Below are positions 1 through 5,311 of a stretch of DNA of 9,608 nucleotides, piece by piece; the stretch's first letter is position 1; every line of letters begins with the position of its first letter. Location: positions 1-9,608 of the forward strand of contig DASRNM010000111.1 of the NCBI GenBank assembly GCA_035647435.1, given 5' to 3'. The notes under the pieces were generated by a model. That model ran no database searches. It saw only the letters and a list, made by a program, of their open reading frames with translations, and was not told the DNA's origin. Position numbers and translations under genes: made by a program. Origin of the DNA: JAAZFZ01 sp035647435. GTDB lineage: Bacteria > Bacillota > Clostridia > Oscillospirales > Acutalibacteraceae.

Positions 1-1
1 A

Positions 2-745
2 ATTACCGTTGATGGTAATAATAAAGGTATTATTGACAACATAAAACCGAGAAAAACAGAGTTATACCGCCCTCCTGTTGCTAATGTTGACAAGCTTTAT
101 ATTGTTGCTTCAATTACTCAACCGTTACCGAATACAATTGTTATTGACATGATGGCTGCCATTGCAACTCATAAAAATATTGAACCTTCAATTATAATAT
201 CAAAAACTGACCTTTCAGATGATAACAGTCTGTTTGATATTTATAAAAAAACAGGCATGGAGGTTTTTTGTGTTTCCGCCGTTAGCGGTGAGGGCGTTGA
301 TAAAGTCAAAGAATCTTTAAAGGGGCATATAAGTGCGTTTGCCGGCAACAGTGGAGTTGGTAAATCAGCGTTACTCAATGCGATTGATGAGCGATTAGGG
401 CTTGATACAGGCGAAATTAGCGAAAAGCTCGGCAGAGGCAGACATACAACACGGCATGTTGAGCTGTATAGAGTCAATCAAGGGTATGTTGCCGACACTC
501 CGGGTTTTGCAAGTTTGGATATTGTAAGCAACGAGTATATTTCAAAAGAGGAGCTCCCATTGTGCTTCAAAGAATTTCTACCTTTTTTGGGTCAATGTAA
601 ATTTACATCATGCGCGCATGTGAATGATAAAGGATGCAAAATTGTTGAAGCAGTTGAAAAGGATATTATAAACAAATCAAGACATGACAGTTATGTTTCG
701 ATGCATAAGGATGTAAAAGATATAAAAAGCTGGCAGATTGACTGA
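2..745 (+). CDS. rsgA: Ribosome small-subunit biogenesis GTPase RsgA, 3' part (start outside window)
   Basis: RsgA (YjeQ/CpgA) is a circularly permuted GTPase that helps late 30S subunit maturation. The frame is open from base 2, so only the last 247 codons are present; the ATG at 149 is internal, because the upstream codons continue the family's OB-fold/GTPase linker (RPPVANVDK, then SITQPLP). The permuted motif order is visible. G4 is SKTD (200-211), with Ser in place of the usual Asn. G1 is GNSGVGKS (344-367), the switch region is GRGRHTT (431-451), and G3 is DTPG (494-505). The C-terminal zinc knuckle has Cys, Cys, His, Cys between 596 and 637 (C-x4-C-x-H-x5-C). It is followed on the same strand by a small membrane protein and spoVM. 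In Bacillus subtilis the equivalent gene (cpgA/yloQ) also lies a few genes upstream of spoVM. Identity is very secure; only the 5' end is missing. Confidence 0.96.
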   Translation: MTVDGNNKGIIDNIKPRKTELYRPPVANVDKLYIVASITQPLPNTIVIDMMAAIATHKNIEPSIIISKTDLSDDNSLFDIYKKTGMEVFCVSAVSGEGVDKVKESLKGHISAFAGNSGVGKSALLNAIDERLGLDTGEISEKLGRGRHTTRHVELYRVNQGYVADTPGFASLDIVSNEYISKEELPLCFKEFLPFLGQCKFTSCAHVNDKGCKIVEAVEKDIINKSRHDSYVSMHKDVKDIKSWQID

Positions 746-824
746 AAACCTGCACACCGTCACATGGTATTGATTATACTGTAAATGAGCAGTATGAAGC
801 TGATATCTTGGAGGCGGTGCATTT

Positions 825-968
825 ATGCGTAACTGTGATCGAGGGTTTGGGTGTACGGGTGTTGCGTTTGGCGCAGGGCTTATAGTTGCAAGCTGCTTTC
901 CAAACACGATTATTGTTATAATATTAGCTACTGCCCTGGTCTTGCTTGGCTTTGCCTGTAGGTGTTAA
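825..968 (+). CDS. Small single-helix membrane protein of unknown function (47 aa)
   Basis: No function is recognised. The 47-codon frame starts at ATG 825, preceded by GGAGG at 810-814 with a 10-base spacer, and stops at TAA 966-968. The product has a short N-terminal segment with a Gly-rich turn (GFGCTG near residues 7-12). An uninterrupted hydrophobic stretch follows, about residues 13-44 and long enough for one transmembrane helix with a Pro near residue 26. It ends in Cys-Arg-Cys. Five cysteines (4, 10, 24, 45, 47) are many for such a short protein. The composition resembles the short Gly-Phe-Gly membrane proteins seen in Clostridia, but that is a recollection, not a match. Its place between rsgA and spoVM, in the same direction, makes co-transcription and a sporulation role conceivable but unproven. 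The coding call rests on the good ribosome site, the coherent helix and the intact frame. Confidence 0.72.
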   Translation: MRNCDRGFGCTGVAFGAGLIVASCFPNTIIVIILATALVLLGFACRC

Positions 969-982
969 AATAACATTTTAAT

Positions 983-989
983 GGGGGGG
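983..989 (+). promoter_or_regulatory. G7 ribosome-binding tract of spoVM
   Basis: Seven consecutive G residues lie 10 bases before the spoVM ATG and are the only purine-rich element able to pair with the 16S anti-Shine-Dalgarno. A pure G run is an unusual ribosome site beside the AGGAG/GGAGG sites of the other genes here. It supports the start at 1000. Confidence 0.55.
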
Positions 990-999
990 CGATTTTCTG

Positions 1000-1086
1000 A
1001 TGAAGATTGTTGTAGTAAGAAGTCCAAAAGCATTAAGGGGAATATTAAGATTGATTTTCGGTATTAAACGGCAGGAAGTTGTCTGA
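1000..1086 (+). CDS. spoVM: Stage V sporulation protein M, SpoVM (28 aa)
   Basis: SpoVM is an amphipathic peptide that settles on the convex outer forespore membrane, anchors the coat ATPase SpoIVA and is needed for cortex and coat formation; the Bacillus protein is also a substrate/inhibitor of FtsH. The 28-codon product begins MKIVVVRSPKALRGILR and continues to Phe-Gly-Ile-Lys-Arg. Aligned without gaps to the 26-residue B. subtilis SpoVM as I know it, it shares Met1, Lys2, Pro9, Lys10, Leu12, Gly14, Ile15, Arg17, Gly21 and Arg24. Pro9 is the residue known to matter for membrane recognition. The rest alternates hydrophobic and basic residues as an amphipathic helix should. The gene follows rsgA on the same strand, the neighbourhood spoVM has in Bacillus, although the intervening rpe and thiN are absent here. 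Stop is TGA at 1084-1086, followed by a strong hairpin. Genes this short are easily missed. Confidence 0.88.
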   Translation: MKIVVVRSPKALRGILRLIFGIKRQEVV

Positions 1087-1108
1087 TTAGAATATATAAC
1101 AACATAGG

Positions 1109-1146
1109 TTCGGGCAATAACACCTTTTTGTGTGTTATTGCCCGAA
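1109..1146 (+). terminator. Perfect 15-bp hairpin after spoVM, probable terminator
   Basis: TTCGGGCAATAACAC (1109-1123) pairs perfectly with its reverse complement at 1132-1146 across an 8-base T-rich loop. It sits 22 bases after the spoVM stop and before the cassette promoter, where a terminator is expected. The following sequence (TATTTGATTATG) is only moderately T-rich, so termination may be partial or assisted. Confidence 0.65.
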
Positions 1147-1183
1147 TATTTGATTATGTAAAATTAGTCAATGCTTTTAAGGG

Positions 1184-1212
1184 TTGATTTACATATTAAT
1201 GAATGATAAAAT
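1184..1212 (+). promoter_or_regulatory. SigmaA-type extended -10 promoter of the phosphonate cassette
   Basis: A -35 box TTGATT (1184-1189) is separated by exactly 17 bases from a -10 box TAAAAT (1207-1212). The -10 is preceded by TGA, giving the extended TGn motif (1204-1206). Transcription would begin near 1219, giving a leader of about 20 bases that carries AGGAG (1229-1233), 6 bases before the licD start. No operator palindrome is evident. It is the only good promoter seen before the four-gene run. Confidence 0.62.
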
Positions 1213-1239
1213 GAGTTCAATCAAATTTAGGAGTTAGAT

Positions 1240-2088
1240 ATGACAACTATTGAACAAATACATCAAGTTAACTTTAAAATGCTTAAAGAGGTTGACAGAA
1301 TCTGTCGCAAACACTCTATAACATATTACATTAATTACGGTACGCTTCTCGGCGCTGTAAGGCACGGCTCTTTCATTCCTTGGGACGACGATGTCGATAT
1401 TTCTATGTCAAGGGCAGAATATGAAAAGTTTTGCGCCGTAGTTTTTGACGATCTGTCGGATAAATATGAGTGTGCTGTTCCGGGTGAATTGAAAAATGAT
1501 TCATTCTTTGATTTTAGCATGAAAATAACTGACAAGAACACAATAATAAGTGAACTCGACGCTGAAAGTGAGTTTTATGATAATAAATTCAACAGGGTTA
1601 CCCTTGATATATTCATAAATGATGATGTTATTAAAAACAAGCTTTCAAGGTCAATCAATTCTGCATTAAAAATGATTGTTTACGGGTTTGCAATGGGGCA
1701 TAGATATAAAATCAGGTATGATGAGTATTCTTCATTGCAAAGGGTCGTAATTTTTATTTTAAGCCTGTTTGGCAAACTTTTTTCAACTAAAACCATTGTC
1801 AAATGGTATGATAATCTGTCGCAAAAAGGTAACGGAAAGGGCTCCGATTTGTGTTACAGTAGCAACAATATTCTCGAGCATGTAAAAATAGTAATGCAGA
1901 AAAAATGGTTTGAGAGCAGCGTTAGTTTAAGCATTGACGGCTGCAATTTTTCTGCTCCTGTCGGATATAAAGAGGTCTTGACTGCAATTTATAAAGACTA
2001 TATGAAGTTGCCGCCCGAAGAAGACAGAGTCCCTAAACATGTCAAGCAAGACACAATTTTTATAGTTGAAACGAAAGTGAAAAATTAG
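1240..2088 (+). CDS. LicD-family phospho(no)transferase
   Basis: This is a LicD-family protein (nucleotidyltransferase fold). Family members transfer phosphocholine or related phospho-groups from a CDP/CMP-activated donor to sugars of teichoic acids, LPS or capsules on the cytoplasmic side. The signature is complete at residues 34-56: GTLLGAVRHGSFIPWDDD, then Val-Asp-Ile-Ser-Met. The acidic cluster Asp49/50/51/53 is the expected metal site. The C-terminal block YMKLPPEEDR (254-263) with a following His is also typical. At 282 residues it is normal length, with no signal peptide; residues about 168-181 are hydrophobic and could be a membrane-contact segment. It leads the cassette, with AGGAG 6 bases from ATG 1240, and its stop lies 23 bases before aepY. 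With no choline genes nearby and phosphonate synthesis genes immediately downstream, the inferred donor is CMP-hydroxyethylphosphonate, not CDP-choline. Family is secure; substrate is inference. Confidence 0.9.
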   Translation: MTTIEQIHQVNFKMLKEVDRICRKHSITYYINYGTLLGAVRHGSFIPWDDDVDISMSRAEYEKFCAVVFDDLSDKYECAVPGELKNDSFFDFSMKITDKNTIISELDAESEFYDNKFNRVTLDIFINDDVIKNKLSRSINSALKMIVYGFAMGHRYKIRYDEYSSLQRVVIFILSLFGKLFSTKTIVKWYDNLSQKGNGKGSDLCYSSNNILEHVKIVMQKKWFESSVSLSIDGCNFSAPVGYKEVLTAIYKDYMKLPPEEDRVPKHVKQDTIFIVETKVKN

Positions 2089-2111
2089 ATTTTCATTAAG
2101 GAGAAGTTTAA

Positions 2112-3242
2112 ATGCAGGCAAGCTTATTAGTTGAACAATTACAGTCCTTAGGGTGCGATTTTTTTTGTGGTGTTCCCGATTCGCAGTTAAGGGCGTTTTG
2201 TGACTGTATTATTTCAAAATATGGAATATCCGAAAAGCATATAATTGCCACAAACGAAGGCTCATGCACAGCAATTGCCGCAGGTCACTTTTTAGCTACA
2301 GGCAGGGTGCCTGTAGTGTATATGCAAAACAGTGGGATAGGCAATGCCGTCAACCCCATAGCTTCCCTTTTAAACAGAAGAGTTTATGGCATACCTTGCG
2401 TTTTTATTGTGGGCTGGCGAGGTGAGCCGGGTTTACATGACGAGCCACAGCATGTTTTTCAAGGCATGGTTACAATAAAACTGCTCGATGATATGGAGAT
2501 ATCAACTTTTGTTTTGGATACTGACACAACCAAAGAGGATTTGCAAAACAAAATCAATGAATTCAGACCTTTGCTCAGTGATGGCAAAAGTGTTGCTTTT
2601 ATAATCAAAAAGAATGCTTTAAGTAATGAAGAAAAAATAAAATATAAAAATTCAAATGAATTATCAAGAGAAAAAATAATAAATCATATCACTGCTGTGT
2701 CAGGTGACGATGCTATTATTTCAACAACAGGCAAATCGTCAAGGGAGTTGTTTGAAGCCCGAGAAAACAACTTACAACCTCATAAATGTGATTTTTTGAC
2801 TGTTGGCTCTATGGGGCATAGCCTTTCAATCGCTTTAGGTGTTGCGTTGAACAAGCCCAAAACACAGGTTTGGTGCATTGACGGGGACGCAGCGGCGCTG
2901 ATGCATATGGGTACAATGGCTCTTGTCGGCTCTAATAAACCCAAAAACATGATTCATTGTGTTATAAATAATGCATCTCATGAGTCTGTTGGAGGTATGC
3001 CGACAGTTTCTGATGACATTGACTTTGTTAAAATAGCAAAGGGGTGCGGTTACCCTAACGCTGTTTGTGTAAATAATGCAAAAGACCTTGACAAAGCACT
3101 TAAAGATGCGAAAAAACGGCAGGCTTTGAGCTTCATAGAAATCAAAGCTTCAATATCTTCACGTGCTGACCTTGGCAGGCCGACAACAACCGCAATTGAA
3201 AACAAAGAAAAGTTTATGGAATTTTTGAGTCAACAAAAATAA
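2112..3242 (+). CDS. aepY: Phosphonopyruvate decarboxylase (TPP-dependent)
   Basis: This enzyme decarboxylates 3-phosphonopyruvate to phosphonoacetaldehyde, the irreversible step that pulls the unfavourable PEP mutase equilibrium forward. It is a thiamine-diphosphate enzyme. Residues 1-165 form the pyrimidine-binding half, with the catalytic Glu49 in TNEG. Residues about 185-375 form the diphosphate-binding half, with the Mg/TPP motif from Asp257-Gly258-Asp259 to Asn286-Asn287. The block GWRGEPGLHDEPQH (101-114) is characteristic of phosphonopyruvate/sulfopyruvate decarboxylases and separates it from acetolactate synthase or pyruvate decarboxylase. The 376 residues match the family's single-chain length. 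ATG 2112 has AAGGAGA (2098-2104) 7 bases upstream. It lies between licD and the gene carrying PEP mutase, its substrate supplier. Sulfopyruvate decarboxylase is the main alternative and is disfavoured by that neighbour. Confidence 0.95.
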   Translation: MQASLLVEQLQSLGCDFFCGVPDSQLRAFCDCIISKYGISEKHIIATNEGSCTAIAAGHFLATGRVPVVYMQNSGIGNAVNPIASLLNRRVYGIPCVFIVGWRGEPGLHDEPQHVFQGMVTIKLLDDMEISTFVLDTDTTKEDLQNKINEFRPLLSDGKSVAFIIKKNALSNEEKIKYKNSNELSREKIINHITAVSGDDAIISTTGKSSRELFEARENNLQPHKCDFLTVGSMGHSLSIALGVALNKPKTQVWCIDGDAAALMHMGTMALVGSNKPKNMIHCVINNASHESVGGMPTVSDDIDFVKIAKGCGYPNAVCVNNAKDLDKALKDAKKRQALSFIEIKASISSRADLGRPTTTAIENKEKFMEFLSQQK

Positions 3243-3266
3243 TATTAAAGTAAAACGGAGGTTAAT

Positions 3267-5291
3267 ATGAAGGCTTTAATTCTCAATTCGGGGATGGGCA
3301 GACGCATGGGCTCACTTACAAAAAATCAGCCAAAGTGTATGACTGAAATTTCTCCCGATGACACAATTATCAGCAGACAGCTCAAAATGCTTAAAAAGGC
3401 CGGCATTAAAGACGTTGTGGTTACAACAGGCCCGTTCGAAAAAGAGCTTGTTGATTATTGTAAATCGTTGGAATTAGGGCTTAATTATACATTTGTCAAT
3501 AATCCGAAATATGATAAGACCAATTACATATACTCGATATATCTTGCCAAAGATTATCTTGATGATGATTTGATTTTAATGCACGGCGATCTTGTGTTTG
3601 TTGAGTCAGTTTTGCAGGAGGCGGTTGAGTTTGCCGACAGCTGCATGATTGTTAGCACAACCTCCGAGTTGCCTGATAAGGATTTCAAAGCAGTGCTTTC
3701 GGGCGAAGAGGACGCACCGTGTAAAATTAAAGCGGTGGGAATAGAATTTTTTGAAAATGCCGTCACCGCCCAACCGTTATATAAATTGAACAAGACTGAT
3801 TGGCTTGTTTGGCTTGATGAAATCAAACGTTTTTGTGAAAACGGCAAGGTTTCTTGCTACGCAGAGAATGCGTTTAATGAGGTTTCCGAAAAGTGTAATA
3901 TATATCCGATTGATATTGGTAACTTGCTTTGCAACGAAATAGATACAGCAGGGGACTTAGGGAAAATTACAAAAGACCTAAAAATCAGCGAGTCAAAAAC
4001 TGTTTATATGTGTTTCAGCACAGATATTATTCATGCAGGTCATATAAACATTTTGAATAAAGCGGCAACATTGGGGGGGTTGACCGTCGGTATTCTTTCA
4101 GACAAGGCTGTCGCAAGCTATAAACGGTTTCCCTTGCTTTCTTTTGAAGAGCGAAAAAAAATAATCGAAAACATAAGCTGTGTGAGCAATGTTGTTGAGC
4201 AAAAAGAGCTTAGCTATGCAAGAAATTTAAAAGAAATGAAGCCGGATTATGTTGTCCATGGTGACGATTGGAAAGTTGGTTTTCAAAAACCAATCAGAAA
4301 TGAAGTTGTTCAAATTTTAAATGAATATGGCGGCGAGCTGATTGAATTTTCATACGATAATAACTCAAAATACAGTGTGCTCGAACAATATAAGAGGTCC
4401 CGTCTTTCAATTCCCGAAATGAGAAGGGGAAGATTGAGAAAGCTTTTAGCCATGAAAAAGCTTGTTACGGTTATTGAAGCGCACAACGGCATTACAGGCC
4501 TTATTGCCGAGAACACAAAAGTATTGCAAAACGGAAAAACATACCAGTTTGACGGTATATGGGTTTCGAGCCTGTGTGATTCAACTTGTAAGGGGAAGCC
4601 CGACATAGAGCTTGTTGACATGTCGTCAAGAATAAGAACAATTGACGATATTATGGAGGTTACCACAAAACCCATAATCTTAGATGGCGACACAGGCGGA
4701 CTTACCGAACATTTTATCTACAATGTGAAAACGCTTGAAAGAATGGGCGTTTCGGCGATTATAATTGAAGACAAAACAGGTTTGAAAAAAAACTCGCTGT
4801 TTGGTACACAAGTTGTGCAGGCTCAGGATTCAATTGAAAATTTTTGTAAAAAAATCAGTGCCGGCAAAAAAGCGCAAAAAACAAAAGAGTTTATGATTAT
4901 TGCCAGAATTGAAAGCTTGATTCTTGAGCAAGGAATGGAAGACGCATTAAAAAGAGCATTTGCATTTGTTCAAGCGGGTGCTGATGGAATAATGATTCAT
5001 TCAAGAAAGAAAATGCCTGATGAAATTTTTGAATTTGTTGAAGAATTTAGAAAAGTTAATAAATCAATTCCTATCGTGGTTGTTCCGACAGCGTTTAACA
5101 GTGTAACTGAGGATGAATTTGAAAAAAGAGGCGTTAATATCGTAATCTATGCAAATCATCTGATAAGGAGTAGTTTTCCGGCAATGCAGAAGACTGCGAC
5201 TTCAATCTTAGAAAATCACAGAGCGAAAGAAGCAGATGAGTTTTGTATGCCGATTAAGGATATTTTGTCCCTTATCCCAGAGCAAGAGTGA
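3267..5291 (+). CDS. aepX: Three-domain fusion: LicC/PntC-like nucleotidyltransferase + GCT-like cytidylyltransferase + phosphoenolpyruvate mutase
   Basis: The C-terminal part (about 385-674) is PEP mutase, which converts PEP to phosphonopyruvate and so makes the C-P bond. The residues expected by alignment with the mussel enzyme are present: Trp432, the Asp58 counterpart Asp446, Mg ligands in DGDTGG (473-478), the loop EDKTGLKKNS (501-510) and Arg547. The middle (about 241-375) is a cytidylyltransferase-like domain with HAGH (256-259) and GDDW (332-335), a pairing known in glycan-associated PEP mutases. The first about 235 residues are a separate nucleotidyltransferase of the LicC/GlmU type: Gly-rich loop SGMGRRMG (8-15), PKCM (22-25), and probable metal ligands Asp108 (HGD) and Asp226 (EIDT). 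It probably makes CMP-phosphonate. CGGAGG (3256-3261) lies 5 bases before ATG 3267; aepY ends 24 bases upstream. At 674 residues it is much longer than two-domain versions (about 430). A C-rich slip site (G7, 4073-4079 on this strand) lies in the middle domain. Domain identities are secure; which nucleotidyltransferase is active, and on what, is inferred. Confidence 0.93.
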   Translation: MKALILNSGMGRRMGSLTKNQPKCMTEISPDDTIISRQLKMLKKAGIKDVVVTTGPFEKELVDYCKSLELGLNYTFVNNPKYDKTNYIYSIYLAKDYLDDDLILMHGDLVFVESVLQEAVEFADSCMIVSTTSELPDKDFKAVLSGEEDAPCKIKAVGIEFFENAVTAQPLYKLNKTDWLVWLDEIKRFCENGKVSCYAENAFNEVSEKCNIYPIDIGNLLCNEIDTAGDLGKITKDLKISESKTVYMCFSTDIIHAGHINILNKAATLGGLTVGILSDKAVASYKRFPLLSFEERKKIIENISCVSNVVEQKELSYARNLKEMKPDYVVHGDDWKVGFQKPIRNEVVQILNEYGGELIEFSYDNNSKYSVLEQYKRSRLSIPEMRRGRLRKLLAMKKLVTVIEAHNGITGLIAENTKVLQNGKTYQFDGIWVSSLCDSTCKGKPDIELVDMSSRIRTIDDIMEVTTKPIILDGDTGGLTEHFIYNVKTLERMGVSAIIIEDKTGLKKNSLFGTQVVQAQDSIENFCKKISAGKKAQKTKEFMIIARIESLILEQGMEDALKRAFAFVQAGADGIMIHSRKKMPDEIFEFVEEFRKVNKSIPIVVVPTAFNSVTEDEFEKRGVNIVIYANHLIRSSFPAMQKTATSILENHRAKEADEFCMPIKDILSLIPEQE

Positions 5292-5311
5292 AGAATATAT
5301 AGGAGAATACG

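Noticed and set aside
149..745. ATG at 149 as the start of the GTPase gene
   Set aside because: The frame is open back to base 2 and encodes conserved RsgA sequence upstream, so the gene is cut by the window edge and 149 is internal.
774..797. ATACTG/CAGTAT inverted repeat and TATACT box before the 47-codon gene, considered as a promoter with operator or a SigmaE promoter
   Set aside because: No -35 element at proper spacing for SigmaA. The GTCACATG resembling a SigmaE -35 is only 8 bases from the -10-like TATACTGT. The 6-bp arms are short enough to be chance.
677..907. 76-codon minus-strand open frame across the rsgA/small-gene junction
   Set aside because: It has low-complexity, non-family-like composition and lies opposite the rsgA end and the better supported small plus-strand gene.
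1087..1239. Riboswitch, small RNA or attachment site in the gap before the cassette
   Set aside because: Only the terminator-like hairpin and the promoter are recognisable. No conserved aptamer elements, tRNA segment or flanking direct repeats were seen.
1240..2088. Classical lic phosphocholine operon
   Set aside because: There is no choline kinase or choline transporter, and the nucleotidyltransferase is fused to PEP mutase.
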